Assembly (NCBI RefSeq): GCF_001427385.1
Contig: NZ_LMGJ01000023.1
Coordinates: 1 to 64,000, forward strand
Origin: Mesorhizobium sp. Root157
GTDB lineage: Bacteria; Pseudomonadota; Alphaproteobacteria; Rhizobiales; Rhizobiaceae
Direction: 5' to 3'
DNA length: 64,000 nt
In this document: positions 52,522-62,445 of the stretch, piece by piece
How positions within the stretch are numbered: the stretch's first letter is position 1
Layout: each line of letters begins with the position of its first letter
Made by a program: the position numbers and the translations under genes
Notes under the pieces: model-generated
The model's database searches: none
Seen by the model: only the letters and a program-made list of their open reading frames with translations
What the model was told of the DNA's origin: nothing

Positions 52522-53067
52522 CTACACCTTCTTACTCACTGCCGAAGCCTGATCGTCGCTTAGCGTCCGTGCGATCTTCATTTGAAATTCCTGCACGAGC
52601 GACGTGGACAGCCGCGCCCGTTCATCGATTTCCGTTTTCTGCGGGCTTGTCGAGACCGGGCCGATCGGCACCTTGCGCTTGCCGTCGAGATAGTGCGCGG
52701 CGGCGAGCGACCTGGCGATGCCGATGCCGCCATTGTCGGCCACCACTCCGGCCAGATGCTCGGCAAGCTGCGACTTCCACATGTCGCCCGCCAGACCCTT
52801 GCCGTAGACGCCTTCGGCGTCCTTCGGCAGCATGTTCTGGATGAAGGTCTGCAACACCATCGCTTCGAACTGCTTGAAGTTTTCGGCAGAGGGGTTGGGG
52901 GTGTCCTTACTTGCCGTGCGCGACAGCATCGGGGCATCTGTGACGGAGAAGGGTTCCGCGCTGGCGCCGGTGCGTTGCATCAACTGGGCGCGTGCCTGCT
53001 GGATATCGGCAGGGTTCGCGGCGCGGGCAACGTCCAGAACGATGTCGCTGGGTGGGGAGATCGCCAA
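52522..53067 (-). CDS. Rod-binding protein, FlgJ N-terminal type
   Basis: A 181-residue protein. The C-terminal half has the rod-binding pattern NFKQFEAMVLQTFIQNMLPKDAEGVYGKGLAGDMWKSQLAEHLAGVVADNGGIGIA, shared with the FlgJ N-terminal domain. There is no muramidase domain, as usual in alphaproteobacteria, where a separate transglycosylase opens the wall. Start is taken as TTG 53067, giving MAISPPSDIVLDVARAA, the typical N-terminus of rhizobial homologues. The longer ATG reading overlaps the FliJ-like gene in another frame and is not protein-like there. Confidence 0.8.
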   Translation of the reverse strand: MAISPPSDIVLDVARAANPADIQQARAQLMQRTGASAEPFSVTDAPMLSRTASKDTPNPSAENFKQFEAMVLQTFIQNMLPKDAEGVYGKGLAGDMWKSQLAEHLAGVVADNGGIGIARSLAAAHYLDGKRKVPIGPVSTSPQKTEIDERARLSTSLVQEFQMKIARTLSDDQASAVSKKV

Positions 53068-53137
53068 GGAAAGGACCTTCTGCCGATTGTCGGTGCGATC
53101 ATCGCGCAACAAGCTTGTGGCAACCTGACTTGCGCGC

Positions 53138-53521
53138 TCAGTCGGTCGAGCGCTTCTGCTCGATGAGGTCGAGCCGCTCGCGGTCCGACTGGTGACGCTC
53201 GTCCAGGCGGCGGACCTCGTCGTAGGCGCGCTCCACCATATTGGTCCGCGCCGTAGCCGCCGCGACGAGCGCGGCCTCGTTGCGGGCCTGCTCCAGATTG
53301 TCTTGGCTGCGCGCCACGGCGTTCGCGATCCTGTTGTTGTAAAGGTCGGGAAAAAGGCCTGACAGGGATCCGGGCGCATCGAAGGTTTCCACAAGCGCTT
53401 CCGCTTCGTGTTTTGCCGCGGCTGCATTCGACAGAAACGTCGCGCGACGCGTCTCATGCAGCGCTTTCAATTGCTCCTGCACCTGGACCAACTTCCTCAA
53501 GCGCTCTTTGCGTGTGGTCAT
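53138..53521 (-). CDS. FliJ-like coiled-coil protein
   Basis: A 127-residue, highly charged helical protein (RKERLRKLVQVQEQLKALHETRR ... SQDNLEQARNEAALVAAATARTNMVERAYDEVRRLDERHQSDRERLDLIEQKR), with the two-helix coiled-coil layout of FliJ, the stalk of the export ATPase complex. A short break (DAPGSLSGLFPDLYNN) separates the helices. Similarity is by pattern and position just downstream of fliR, not by strong identity. Confidence 0.55.
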   Translation of the reverse strand: MTTRKERLRKLVQVQEQLKALHETRRATFLSNAAAAKHEAEALVETFDAPGSLSGLFPDLYNNRIANAVARSQDNLEQARNEAALVAAATARTNMVERAYDEVRRLDERHQSDRERLDLIEQKRSTD

Positions 53522-53526
53522 TTCCG

Positions 53527-54279
53527 CTACCTTGCCAGGCTGATGTCGATGAAGCCGTCAACGAACAACGACAGCATGGTGGCGAAGCCGAAATAGAACA
53601 GGATCAGGCCTCCGGCGATGACGAACGGCAGCGAGATGAAGTAGATCGGAATCTGCGGGGTGAGCTTGTTGACGAAGCCGATCGTCAGGTTGACCAGAAT
53701 GGCGTAGGCGACGAACGGACTGCCAAGCCGGATGACGAGAAAGAAGCTTTCCGACAGCGTGTCGGCGACGTCGACCAGCGCTGCCTGCGGATTGAAGAAC
53801 ACATTGACCGGGGCGATCGCGTAGGAGGAAACCAGCGCGCGAATGACCTCCTGGTGGAAATCGAAGACGAACAGCAGCAACAGGGCAGAAAACGAAATGA
53901 GCGCCGCCAGCGCCGCCTGCGGCTCGGCTTCCTCAATGGCGGTTCCGCCCATGCTGTTGAAGCCGATCAGCATGGCAAGGGAGGCGCCAATGAAGCGCAA
54001 GGCTTCCATGTAAAGCCGCGTCATCGCGCCGATCAGGCCGCCGATCAAAAGCTCCGAAACGATCATCGGGGCAAGGACAGCCGGGCGCGCATCGACGAAC
54101 GGGTAGATGCGGTCCCACAGGAAAACAAGCAGACCGCCGGTGACCGCGATGGCGAGAAAGAGACGGACCTGCAAAGGCACGCGCACGCTGGAGAGGCCGG
54201 GCATGACCATGAAACAGGAGCCGATACGGCAGAAGGCAAGAAACGCCGCCAGAACGAACCCTTCCGCCAGCGCGCTCAC
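53527..54279 (-). CDS. fliR: Flagellar export apparatus protein FliR
   Basis: A 250-residue inner-membrane protein with about six spans. FliR blocks are [31 protein letters not shown] near 15, [18 protein letters not shown] near 70, [13 protein letters not shown] near 105, and [31 protein letters not shown] near 200. Forms the core export gate with FliP and FliQ. Its ATG overlaps the flhA stop by four bases (54276-54279), so translation is coupled. Confidence 0.94.
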   Translation of the reverse strand: MSALAEGFVLAAFLAFCRIGSCFMVMPGLSSVRVPLQVRLFLAIAVTGGLLVFLWDRIYPFVDARPAVLAPMIVSELLIGGLIGAMTRLYMEALRFIGASLAMLIGFNSMGGTAIEEAEPQAALAALISFSALLLLFVFDFHQEVIRALVSSYAIAPVNVFFNPQAALVDVADTLSESFFLVIRLGSPFVAYAILVNLTIGFVNKLTPQIPIYFISLPFVIAGGLILFYFGFATMLSLFVDGFIDISLAR

Positions 54280-56363
54280 GATATCGTTCCGAGCACCCTG
54301 ATTTCGACACCCTTGGCGATCTCGACATGGGACAGCACGGGCAGCGTCGCGAACAGGCGCTCGATGATCATGCGCACATAGGGGCGGGCGTCCGGTGACG
54401 TAACCAGCACGAACCGCTCGCCCGCCTCGAGATGCTTGCGGATCGCCTTGGTGGCATCCTGGCCGAACTCTTCCAGTTGGCGCGGGTCGATGTCGAATTC
54501 ACGTATCTCGCCCTTGCCGTCGCGCTTCAGGCTCTGATGAAAGGCAAGGTCCCAGCGGTTGCCGAGGCGCAATACCTTGAGCACGCCTCCTTCGGAGAGG
54601 TCGCCGCAAATCTGCTGCGCCATGCGGATGCGGACGTGCTCCACGATCTGTTCGGTGCGGCGCACATGCGGCGCGATCTCGGCGATCGCTTCGATGATGA
54701 GATGCAGGTTACGGATCGAGACGCGCTCGGCCAGCAGCAGTTTCAACACCGCCTGCAGGCCGGGATAGGAGATGTGAGTGGTGCAGATCTCGTCGGCAAG
54801 CTTGCGGTATTCGGGGTCCTGCCGCTCGAGCAGCGCCTTCATGTCCTTGTAGGACAGCAACTGCGGCAGGTTGTTGCGAATCACTTCGGACAGGTGGGTG
54901 AGCAGCACCGACATGTTGTCGGCGTAGGTGAACTGTTCGCGCTTCAAGTCCTCTGCGAAGGTATCCATCACCGAATAGGCACGCATGCCGAAGGCCGGCT
55001 CACGCACTTCCTCGCCTGGAATATCGGGCAGGTCGCGCGTGCCGAGCAGCACCATGATTTCACCCACGCGCATTTCATGTTCGGCAACCACGGTGCCGTG
55101 GATCTTGATCTGGTAGCTTTTCGGCGGAATGGCGAAGTCGTCGGTGAGGCGCACTTCCGGGACGACGAAGCCATACTGCGTGGCGAACTTCTTGCGCATC
55201 TTGGCCATGCGGAAGGCGAGTTCCTGATGCGAACTCAACAGGCGCGTCGACAGTTGCTTGCCGATGAGAAGCTCGATCTCGGCGGTGGCCAGCGAAGCCT
55301 TGACCGAGTTCTTTTCCTCTTCCGCCTTGGCGGCGGCCTCGTTGTTCTTCACGGCCTGCTGTTCGGCGAGTTCGCGATTGTGCCGCATGGGGATGACGTA
55401 GCCGAGACCGGCCATCGCCAAAGCCAGTATGAGGAATGGAAACAGCGGCAGCCCGGGCATCATGCCGAGCAGGGCAAGAAGAGAGGCCGCGACGTAGAGC
55501 GCCCGCGGATAGGCGCCAAGCTGGCCGAATACGGCCTGGTCGGCCGAGCCGCGGGTGCCGCCCTTGGACACCAGAAGGCCGGCGGCAAGCGATACGATCA
55601 ATGCCGGGATCTGGGTGACGAGGCCGTCGCCCACGGAAAGCTTGATGAACACGTCGGCTGCTTCGCCCATGCCCATGTCATGGCGCAAATAGCCAATGGC
55701 GATGCCGCCGACGATGTTGATCGCCGTGATGATGAGACCGGCGATGGCGTCGCCGCGCACGAACTTCGAAGCGCCGTCCATGGAGCCGAAGAAGGAAGAT
55801 TCCTCTTCCAGTTCGCGGCGCCGCAACTGTGCCGTCTTGTCGTCGATGGTGCCGGCGGAAAGGTCGGCGTCGATCGACATCTGCTTGCCCGGAATGGCAT
55901 CGAGGGTGAAGCGGGCGCCGACCTCGGCGATGCGGGTCGCGCCCTTGGTGATGACGATGAAGTTCACCACGACCAGGATCAGGAACACGATGAGGCCGAT
56001 GACGAAGTCGCTGGACATGACCAGCTTTGAAAAGCCGCTGATCACATAGCCGGCGGCATGGGTGCCTTCATTGCCATGGGACAGGATCATGCGGGTGGTT
56101 GCGATGTTGAGCGAAAGGCGCAGCATCGTGGCGATCAGCAGGATGGTAGGGAAAGACGAAAAGTCGAGGGGGCGCTGGATCCATAGCGCAACCATCAGGA
56201 TCAGCACCGAAAGGGCGATCGAAAAGGCCAGCCCGACGTCGATAAGGAATGCCGGGATTGGCAGGAACAGAACCGCCAGAATGACGATGATACCGAGTGC
56301 GAAGAAGACGTCGCGCCCATTGCGTGGAGCCGTGACGGTCGAAATGCTTTCGCTGATGGCCAT
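54276..56363 (-). CDS. flhA: Flagellar export gate protein FlhA
   Basis: A 695-residue FlhA. Eight membrane spans lie in the first 330 residues, including the signature [28 protein letters not shown] near 150. The cytoplasmic domain (from about 355) forms the docking ring for chaperone-substrate complexes ([28 protein letters not shown] near 570, closing with [20 protein letters not shown]). Start ATG 56363 is chosen over a frame extension of 15 codons. Separated from fliQ by an MFS transporter gene, which is unusual. Confidence 0.95.
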   Translation of the reverse strand: MAISESISTVTAPRNGRDVFFALGIIVILAVLFLPIPAFLIDVGLAFSIALSVLILMVALWIQRPLDFSSFPTILLIATMLRLSLNIATTRMILSHGNEGTHAAGYVISGFSKLVMSSDFVIGLIVFLILVVVNFIVITKGATRIAEVGARFTLDAIPGKQMSIDADLSAGTIDDKTAQLRRRELEEESSFFGSMDGASKFVRGDAIAGLIITAINIVGGIAIGYLRHDMGMGEAADVFIKLSVGDGLVTQIPALIVSLAAGLLVSKGGTRGSADQAVFGQLGAYPRALYVAASLLALLGMMPGLPLFPFLILALAMAGLGYVIPMRHNRELAEQQAVKNNEAAAKAEEEKNSVKASLATAEIELLIGKQLSTRLLSSHQELAFRMAKMRKKFATQYGFVVPEVRLTDDFAIPPKSYQIKIHGTVVAEHEMRVGEIMVLLGTRDLPDIPGEEVREPAFGMRAYSVMDTFAEDLKREQFTYADNMSVLLTHLSEVIRNNLPQLLSYKDMKALLERQDPEYRKLADEICTTHISYPGLQAVLKLLLAERVSIRNLHLIIEAIAEIAPHVRRTEQIVEHVRIRMAQQICGDLSEGGVLKVLRLGNRWDLAFHQSLKRDGKGEIREFDIDPRQLEEFGQDATKAIRKHLEAGERFVLVTSPDARPYVRMIIERLFATLPVLSHVEIAKGVEIRVLGTIS

Positions 56364-56476
56364 CGTGTCTTCACGCCTCATGCATGGCGCGGCGCAAGGC
56401 AGCGCCACGGTTGGCCGAATCTAGCGGCCCAAACTTGCGCGAAGGTGGGGAAGCAAGCCGACCGCCGCCGTTCGGC

Positions 56477-58123
56477 TCAATGCAGGTCGATCGGGCCTCT
56501 TGGCGTGACGATGGCTTGTTCGGCGGTGGTCGGGCGTTCGATCATGCGGCGCACGCGCGGCCGCTCGCTGCCGCTGTGAAGCGCACGAATGCGTTCCGTG
56601 ATGGCGGCATCGGCGAATGTCGCGCGGGTGTTGTGGCGCACATATTCCAGCCAGGTCGGCGTGTGATAGGTTTCGATCCAGATTTCGGGATTCTCCAGGT
56701 CGCGCGCCAGCGTCCAGTTACGGGCTCCGTCACGGCGGCGGATACGCCCTCGCTCGGCCATCAATTCGATGAATTCGGAAAGATCCTCGTCGCGGATGAC
56801 ATACTCGATCAGGATCGCGATGGGACCGCTGCGCGGTTTGAGGTCGAGCGACAACAGCGGCTCGGTCCAGCGGTTGAGCGGGTCGAGGTTGAGCGTCGCC
56901 AGTTGCGGCAGCGGCGCCAGAAAGCCGAGGGCGCTGCCGGCCAGCATGGAGATAGCCGCAGCGATCAATGCCATTTCGACGCCGTGCGTTTCGGCGACGA
57001 TGCCCCAAATCCAACTGCCCAGCGCGATGCCGCCGAAAGTGGCGGTCTGGTAGATGGACAGCGCCCTGCCCACCACCCATCGCGGCGTCGACAATTGGAC
57101 CGTGACGTTGAAATGCGACAGCGCCAGCACCCAGCATGCTCCGCCGACCAGAAGACCAGCGCAGGTCAGCCACGCCTGTGAACTGACGGCGGCAATCAGC
57201 CCGCATAACGCAAAGCCGAGGAAAGCGTAGCGGACCATGACTTCGCTGGACAGAGCCTGACGCAGTCTTTCGCTGGCGAGCGCGCCACCGACAGCGCCAA
57301 GGCCGAAAGCACCTAGCATGATGCCGTAGACAAGCGGCCCGCCCTGGACGAGGTCTCGCGCCACCAGAGGGAGCAGTGCAAGGATTGAACCACTGGTGAA
57401 ACCGAACACCGATGCCCGCAACAGCACCTTTCCGATGCTGGGCGACATGGCCACGTAGCGTATGCCGGCGCCCATCGCCACGCCCAGAGTTTCGCGCGGC
57501 AGATTTGCCGCCGGAATTTGCGGCTTCCAGCGAAACAGCACGAAAATCAGCGCGACATAGCTGGCGGCATTGGCGGCAAAGGCGGCGGCAGCGCCGGCGG
57601 TTGCCACGATGATGCCGCCGATGGCCGGACCGACGCTACGGGTGAGGTTGAAGCCCATGGAGTTCAGAGCGACCGCTGCCGGCAGATCGGCGCGCGGAAC
57701 CATGTCGCCGACCGAAGCCTGCCAAGAGGGGTTGTTCAAGGCCGTGCCGCAGCCGATGAGGAAGGTGAAGGCAAGCAGCAGCCATGGGGTGATGAGGCCA
57801 AGATAGGCAGCGACCGTGAGCAGGATCGACACGGTTACCATGAAGCATTGCGCCACCAGCATGACCTGGCGTCGCCCGAAGCTATCGGCGATTGCACCGG
57901 AAACGAGCGAGAAAAGCATGATGGGCAAGGCTGTCGACGCCTGCACAAGTGCAACCATGTCGGACGACGTGGTGATCGACGTCATCAGCCAAGCCGCACC
58001 GACGCCCTGGATCAGGCCGCCGAAGTTCGATGCCAGGCTGGCAGTCCACACGGCACGGAAAGTGCTATGCCGGAATGGCGCAAGGGTCGATCTTTTTTCA
58101 ACGTCCGCTTCGTCGTCGATCAC
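56477..58123 (-). CDS. MFS exporter with C-terminal ABM-like domain
   Basis: A 548-residue transporter of the EntS/MFS_3 (transmembrane secretion effector) group. About 12 spans lie from residue 25 to 415, with FRAVWTASLASNFGG at the start, SGAIADSFGRRQVMLVAQ between spans 2 and 3, and RSVGPAIGGIIVA near 160. The last 130 residues (PIAILIEYVIRDEDLSEFIELMAERGRIRRRDGARNW ... WLEYVRHNTRATFADAAITERI) form a monooxygenase-like ferredoxin-fold domain typical of this group. The substrate is unknown; relatives export siderophores or antibiotics. GTG start at 58123. It interrupts the flagellar block on the same strand, 113 bases before flhA. Confidence 0.88.
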   Translation of the reverse strand: MIDDEADVEKRSTLAPFRHSTFRAVWTASLASNFGGLIQGVGAAWLMTSITTSSDMVALVQASTALPIMLFSLVSGAIADSFGRRQVMLVAQCFMVTVSILLTVAAYLGLITPWLLLAFTFLIGCGTALNNPSWQASVGDMVPRADLPAAVALNSMGFNLTRSVGPAIGGIIVATAGAAAAFAANAASYVALIFVLFRWKPQIPAANLPRETLGVAMGAGIRYVAMSPSIGKVLLRASVFGFTSGSILALLPLVARDLVQGGPLVYGIMLGAFGLGAVGGALASERLRQALSSEVMVRYAFLGFALCGLIAAVSSQAWLTCAGLLVGGACWVLALSHFNVTVQLSTPRWVVGRALSIYQTATFGGIALGSWIWGIVAETHGVEMALIAAAISMLAGSALGFLAPLPQLATLNLDPLNRWTEPLLSLDLKPRSGPIAILIEYVIRDEDLSEFIELMAERGRIRRRDGARNWTLARDLENPEIWIETYHTPTWLEYVRHNTRATFADAAITERIRALHSGSERPRVRRMIERPTTAEQAIVTPRGPIDLH

Positions 58124-58317
58124 GCGTCTTGCTTCACCAGTATGCGGGTTAGCTCTTATTGGTCTCAGGCTCGATCAGACTTTTCCACTGTAGCCGCCAC
58201 GAAGAATATAGCGAAGGCTGTTTCTGTATAGGACGCGCCCTGTCAACAGGGCAATGGCGGACCGGCCTGGATCGCCGTGCATCCTGACGGATGCATGGTG
58301 GCGAACTCTTCTCGTTT

Positions 58318-58366
58318 GAGCATCGGATTGTCCGAAAACCGGTTTCCACTTTCGGCCCGACGGCTC
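58318..58366. repeat. Rhizobial dispersed palindromic repeat at the fliQ 3' end
   Basis: GAGC (58318-58321) ... CCGAAAA-CCGGTTTCCAC-TTTCGG (58332-58355) ... GCTC (58363-58366), directly abutting the fliQ stop. I recall this GAGC...CCGAAAACCGGTTTCCACTTT...GCTC palindrome as a very abundant intergenic repeat in Mesorhizobium and relatives. It can fold into a long stem and probably serves as a terminator or insulator. A second stem, TGCATCC/GGATGCA (58278-58295), lies next to it. The rest of 58124-58277 shows nothing I can name beyond the presumed MFS promoter. Confidence 0.7.
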
Positions 58367-58632
58367 TAGAATCCCGTTTCAATCCGTTCGAATATGACAT
58401 TGGTGAAGGCGGAAATCTGGCTGCCGACAAATGGGCCGGTGAGTGCGACCACCAGCATGATCGCCACGATCTTCGGCACGAATGTCAGGGTGATTTCCTG
58501 AACCTGGGTCAACGCCTGAACCAGAGCGATGCCGATGCCGACTACCATGGCCACCAAAACGACGGGCGCGGATGCGACGAGGACCGTCCATACCGCGTAC
58601 TGCATGATGTCGAGTGCGTCGGCTTCGTTCAT
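58366..58632 (-). CDS. fliQ: Flagellar export apparatus protein FliQ
   Basis: An 88-residue protein with two membrane spans (AVWTVLVASAPVVLVAMVVGIGIALVQALTQVQE and IVAIMLVVALTGPFVGSQISAF). The loop ALTQVQEITLTFVPKI is the FliQ signature. Length is as expected. A palindromic repeat begins at its stop codon. Confidence 0.95.
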   Translation of the reverse strand: MNEADALDIMQYAVWTVLVASAPVVLVAMVVGIGIALVQALTQVQEITLTFVPKIVAIMLVVALTGPFVGSQISAFTNVIFERIETGF

Positions 58633-58704
58633 GGTTCCAAGTCTACGCCCTTATCGAACGCAAGCACATGGGACCGCTGGGCCGGCCCGCGCCATTTGTT
58701 TTGG

Positions 58705-59109
58705 CTAGCTGGCGTTCTTCACTGTGACGCCGGGGCCGACAGCAACCTCCGCGCCACCCTCGAGAATGGCGACCAAGCCACTCGCTGCGAGGCGGACCTC
58801 TTTCACGATGCCGCTGGTCACTCCATCGGCAGAGGTGAGCGCGTGGCCGATCAGGCTGTCGGCTTGAGCGAGCGCAGAAGCTTGCAGGATCTGGTCGAGC
58901 TTGGTGTTGGTCTGAACCGTTTGCTCGACCTGGGAGAAGGTCGCGAGTTGCGACACATACTGGGTCGAGTCCATCGGCTGGGTCGGGTCCTGGTTCTTCA
59001 TCTGTGCGATCAGGAGCCGGAGGAAGGAATTGTAGTCGACCGTCGCCTTCGACTTGGCCGATGCCGGATTCGCGGTCGGGGGCAGGGCGGTTGTCATATC
59101 CACGTTCAT
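58705..59109 (-). CDS. flgD: Flagellar hook capping protein FlgD
   Basis: A 134-residue FlgD. The conserved N-terminal block YNSFLRLLIAQMKNQDPTQPMDSTQYVSQLATFSQVEQTVQTNTKLDQIL (about 27-75) is followed by a short C-terminal region. The FnIII and Tudor-like domains of longer FlgDs are absent, which is common in rhizobia. FlgD caps the growing hook while FlgE subunits assemble. It starts two bases after the flbT stop. Confidence 0.93.
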   Translation of the reverse strand: MNVDMTTALPPTANPASAKSKATVDYNSFLRLLIAQMKNQDPTQPMDSTQYVSQLATFSQVEQTVQTNTKLDQILQASALAQADSLIGHALTSADGVTSGIVKEVRLAASGLVAILEGGAEVAVGPGVTVKNAS

Positions 59110-59111
59110 GA

Positions 59112-59555
59112 TCAGCGGGCTCCTACTGCCAGCGGACGGGCCTCGTCCATCTCATCGTCGTCGTTTTCCTGCAGCACTTGGCGCTCGAACGCATAGAGGG
59201 AGCGGATCGTCTTCAGCGCTTCGTAGACGTTGTCTTCGCCTACCATGCGATCGACCTGCTTGAGGGCGTTGCAGATGCGTTCGTCCTTGAAACTGGCCAG
59301 CAGAAGCGGCAGCGAGCGGCGGAACATGGCGCGTGCCTCCGGCGCGCCTTCCGGGTTCATCAGCATGATCTGCAAGATGAAATAGAGCTGCCTGAGGGGG
59401 GTTGAGGCATCTTCCGGTTGCAGGACATGGCTCTCCAGAAGGAATTGGACGTCATTCAACAACTCGAGCGTGACTTTGCGGTCGACGCGGATGACGGCGC
59501 CGTTCAGATAGATCTTCTCGTTCGGTTTCAAGGAAAGCTTGAACGTGGTGCTCAT
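59112..59555 (-). CDS. flbT: Flagellin synthesis regulator FlbT
   Basis: A 147-residue FlbT (FKLSLKPNEKIYLNGAVIRVDRKVTLELLNDVQFLLESHVLQPEDASTPLRQLYFILQ). In Caulobacter FlbT binds the flagellin mRNA leader and speeds its decay when the hook is incomplete. In Brucella FlbT is an activator. ATG 59555 overlaps the flaF stop by four bases (ATGA), so FlaF and FlbT are translationally coupled. The Asp/Glu-rich C-terminus (ENDDDEMDEARP) is typical. Confidence 0.94.
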   Translation of the reverse strand: MSTTFKLSLKPNEKIYLNGAVIRVDRKVTLELLNDVQFLLESHVLQPEDASTPLRQLYFILQIMLMNPEGAPEARAMFRRSLPLLLASFKDERICNALKQVDRMVGEDNVYEALKTIRSLYAFERQVLQENDDDEMDEARPLAVGAR

Positions 59556-59899
59556 TGGATGCCGTCCCGTATGATCTGAGAAACCTCGATGACGCCTTCG
59601 AAATTGCTGGTCCGGCCCTGGCGGATATCCTCCGTTTCGCGAAGCACCCACAGGCCGATCGAAATGAGGTTGGCCCGCAATTCCTTCGGCAACGCGTTCT
59701 CGCTGGAGCCGAGATCTTCAACGAACGTCGTCCAGACGCGGTTGGTGAAGTGCAGTGCCTCGATCGCTTCCATCGAATCGGGACCGATGGAAGCGGCCGC
59801 CGTGAGAAGATCGATCGAGCGGCTTAAAAGTTGACGCTCGCGGTCCCTCGCGTCGGCAACGGAGTCTGTCTGAATGTCGGCATAGGAGAATTGATACAT
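59552..59899 (-). CDS. flaF: Flagellin secretion regulator FlaF
   Basis: A 115-residue FlaF (MYQFSYADIQTDSVADARDRERQLLSRSIDLLTAA, WTTFVEDLGSSENALPKELRANLISIGLWVLRETEDIR). FlaF acts with FlbT in flagellin production and export in alphaproteobacteria. Stop overlaps the flbT start. Confidence 0.95.
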   Translation of the reverse strand: MYQFSYADIQTDSVADARDRERQLLSRSIDLLTAAASIGPDSMEAIEALHFTNRVWTTFVEDLGSSENALPKELRANLISIGLWVLRETEDIRQGRTSNFEGVIEVSQIIRDGIQ

Positions 59900-59914
59900 C
59901 GCTTGTCCGTCCGA

Positions 59915-60964
59915 TCAGGTCAGGTAGTTCAACAGGCTGAGTTGCTGGATGCGCGCCGTCAGCGCGAAGGAGGTCTGGATATGGGACATGAGGTCGTTGA
60001 CGCGGTTGGCGGCTTCATAAGGGTCCACGCCTTCCAGATCGATGATGTGCCGTTCGAACAGGTCCACCTGGGTGTTGATGCGTTCGCTGGCGTCCGACAC
60101 GCGGTTCTGGATGATGCCGGTCTGCGACTGCAACTGGCCAAGGTCGGAGATCGCCTCGCCAGCCAGCGCGAGCGCCTTTGCCGCGGCGGCATTCTTTGCG
60201 GCGGCGCTGAGATTGCCGGAAAATGCCTCGGCAACGATGGTGGCGGCCATGGCGATCTTGCGCAGGCCTTCCTGGTTGGCACTGACCGACGTCGCTGTCG
60301 TCTCGTTCAGGGCGATCCGGCTGACGATCTGCTGATCGGTCGCGTTCGACCAGTTTGCTTGCCAGCCGGCGCCAAAAAACTGCGGTTCGACGCTGTTGGT
60401 CAGGAAATCGTCCATGTCGGCAGTTGAGATGCCGGCAGCGGCGGGGTCGTCCTGATTGAAGCCGAAGCGGGTGAAAAAGGCGGTGTCGAAAGCCGCCTTC
60501 GCCGGCGATGGAGCCGCCGAATAGTCATTGATCGGCCTGAAATCCGTATTCGTGCCGGCGAACAGATACTCCCCGTTCAAGCTGGAATTCAGCATCGAGG
60601 TCAGCGATTGCAGGGCGGCGCGACCGCTTTCGGCAGCGACGCTGTCCGGCATGTCGCCGGATGCAGCTACCGTCATGCTGGACAGCAGGGATTGTGTGGC
60701 GCCAAGAATTTGTCCCAGTGCGTCCTGCGTCGATTTCAGGCGCGCTGCCACCAGGGCGTTTGAAGCGACGATGCTGTTCAGCCTGTCCAGGTCGCGATGA
60801 AAATTCACCGATTGGGAGGCGTTGGCTCCCAAGGTCAGCCCGATATCGGCGACTTTGCCAGAGTCCAGTTCCTTCTGCGCCTTGACCAGATCGACCTGCA
60901 TGCGCGTCTGCGAGTAGCGCATTGCATTCGATACGGCTGCGGAGGAAACGGAGACGGCTTTCAT
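59915..60964 (-). CDS. flgL: Flagellar hook-filament junction protein FlgL
   Basis: A 349-residue hook-associated protein 3. Flagellin-like N-terminal helices (NAMRYSQTRMQVDLVKAQKELDSGKVADIGLTLGANASQSVNFHRDLDRL) and C-terminal helices (SQTGIIQNRVSDASERINTQVDLFERHIIDLEGVDPYEAANRVNDLM) flank a variable middle. NGEYLFAGTNTDFRPI near 155 is characteristic. Two bases separate it from the flgK stop. Confidence 0.94.
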   Translation of the reverse strand: MKAVSVSSAAVSNAMRYSQTRMQVDLVKAQKELDSGKVADIGLTLGANASQSVNFHRDLDRLNSIVASNALVAARLKSTQDALGQILGATQSLLSSMTVAASGDMPDSVAAESGRAALQSLTSMLNSSLNGEYLFAGTNTDFRPINDYSAAPSPAKAAFDTAFFTRFGFNQDDPAAAGISTADMDDFLTNSVEPQFFGAGWQANWSNATDQQIVSRIALNETTATSVSANQEGLRKIAMAATIVAEAFSGNLSAAAKNAAAAKALALAGEAISDLGQLQSQTGIIQNRVSDASERINTQVDLFERHIIDLEGVDPYEAANRVNDLMSHIQTSFALTARIQQLSLLNYLT

Positions 60965-60966
60965 GG

Positions 60967-62415
60967 TCAGACAGCCTCAAGCAGTGCGTTGAGCATCTGG
61001 TCGATCGTACTCATCAGCCGTGCCGACGCTTGATAGGTGTGCTCCAGGTCGAGCATCAGCGACATTTCCATGTCGACATTGACGCCGGTCTCGTTGGACA
61101 ACGCTTCGGCGGTGCGGCTTGCCAATGCTTCCTTGGTGTCGGCGAGGGCGGTAGCTTGCTGGCGGATACCCTCGAACCAACCGATGGCATTGGCCGAAAA
61201 TTCCGTCACGCTGGAAGAAGCGGAAATGCCGGCGGCAGGGCTGAAGATCATCGGCGCGTCGAGACGGTCGCCATACTGGATCAGCATTTCGGAAAACGAT
61301 GCGCCACCGGTGGCGTTCTTGACATAGGCGGCACCATTAATGCCACCGTCGCGCAGCAGATTGATATTGCCGCCGGGTTGAGACGGATCGACCGCGGCGT
61401 TGATGGAGATCGTTCCCGCCAGACCGGGCTCCAGTGTCGTCGGTACTGCTGGTCCACCCTGCCAGGTGAAAAGGCCGGCCATGTCGGCCAGCGGCGGGGC
61501 CTTTTCGGCAAAGGCATCGATGAGACCTCGGGCGATCTCATCGAGTTGGCTCTGCATGGTGGAAGCGACACCGTCACGGAGTTGCAGGAAACCGGCGAGC
61601 TTTCCGGCTGCCTCGCCAAGCCCTCCCATGCCGGGCGATAACGGCACGTTGTCGATATAGACGGTAGCGCCCGTGGTTGTCGGAGAATAACCCGAAGATG
61701 GCGTGAAACTTACCGAGCGCGGAATGGTCTCGAACAGCGTCGTGCCGTCGGTGGTCGTGATGACCATGTCGTTGTCGCCGCGCGTGTAGGTCGAGACCGG
61801 CACATATTCGGCGATTTTCTTCAGCAGCGCGTCGCGCTTGTCCAATGCGTCGGAAACGTCGGTCCCTGAACGAGTGCCTGAGATGATGGCCTTGTTGGCG
61901 CCTTCGAACTGCACAAGCAGGTCGTTCAACTGGCCGACTGCGTTGGCAATCTGGCTGTCCATGTCGGTGCGGAAAGCCTGTATGGCATTCGTTCCCTCCG
62001 TCAGGGAACGCACGACCTGCCGAGAGGCATCGATGACGCTTGCGCCGAGGTTCTGGTTGGAGGGCGATGTGGCGTAGAGTTGCAACGCATTCTGAAGATT
62101 GCCGATCGCCGTCGAGGCGGAAGCTGCATTGTCTACGCCGTTGACCGCGAGTTGCAGCCTGTCCAATCCATTGGACAGGGTGGCTTGGCCGCTCCAGGCC
62201 GAGAGTGCGAACAGGTTCTGGCGAAAAAGCTGCGCGTTGGTGGCGCGCTGGATATCGACCGAGCGCGCGCCGGGCGCCATGCTGACAACCGTGGCAGTAC
62301 GGCGCGAATAGTCGGGATTGGAGGCATCCGACACGTTGCGCGTGACGACGCTGGTCTGGCGCGACGTCGTCAGAAGCGCAGACTGGGCGATGCTCAATGC
62401 GGATGACAGCGACAT
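60967..62415 (-). CDS. flgK: Flagellar hook-associated protein FlgK
   Basis: A 482-residue HAP1 joining hook and filament. N-terminus LSSALSIAQSALLTTSRQTSVVTRNVSDASNPDYSRRTATV is the FlgK form of the rod/hook signature. The C-terminal helices end SNETGVNVDMEMSLMLDLEHTYQASARLMSTIDQMLNALLEAV. Co-transcribed with flgE upstream (30-base gap) and flgL downstream. Confidence 0.95.
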   Translation of the reverse strand: MSLSSALSIAQSALLTTSRQTSVVTRNVSDASNPDYSRRTATVVSMAPGARSVDIQRATNAQLFRQNLFALSAWSGQATLSNGLDRLQLAVNGVDNAASASTAIGNLQNALQLYATSPSNQNLGASVIDASRQVVRSLTEGTNAIQAFRTDMDSQIANAVGQLNDLLVQFEGANKAIISGTRSGTDVSDALDKRDALLKKIAEYVPVSTYTRGDNDMVITTTDGTTLFETIPRSVSFTPSSGYSPTTTGATVYIDNVPLSPGMGGLGEAAGKLAGFLQLRDGVASTMQSQLDEIARGLIDAFAEKAPPLADMAGLFTWQGGPAVPTTLEPGLAGTISINAAVDPSQPGGNINLLRDGGINGAAYVKNATGGASFSEMLIQYGDRLDAPMIFSPAAGISASSSVTEFSANAIGWFEGIRQQATALADTKEALASRTAEALSNETGVNVDMEMSLMLDLEHTYQASARLMSTIDQMLNALLEAV

Positions 62416-62445
62416 TCTATGCTTTCACGGCCTTCGTGCCGGTTG

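Noticed and set aside
54432-56030. 532-codon open frame on the plus strand opposite flhA
   Set aside because: Complement of a well-conserved gene. The His/Gly/Asp-rich translation has no family features.
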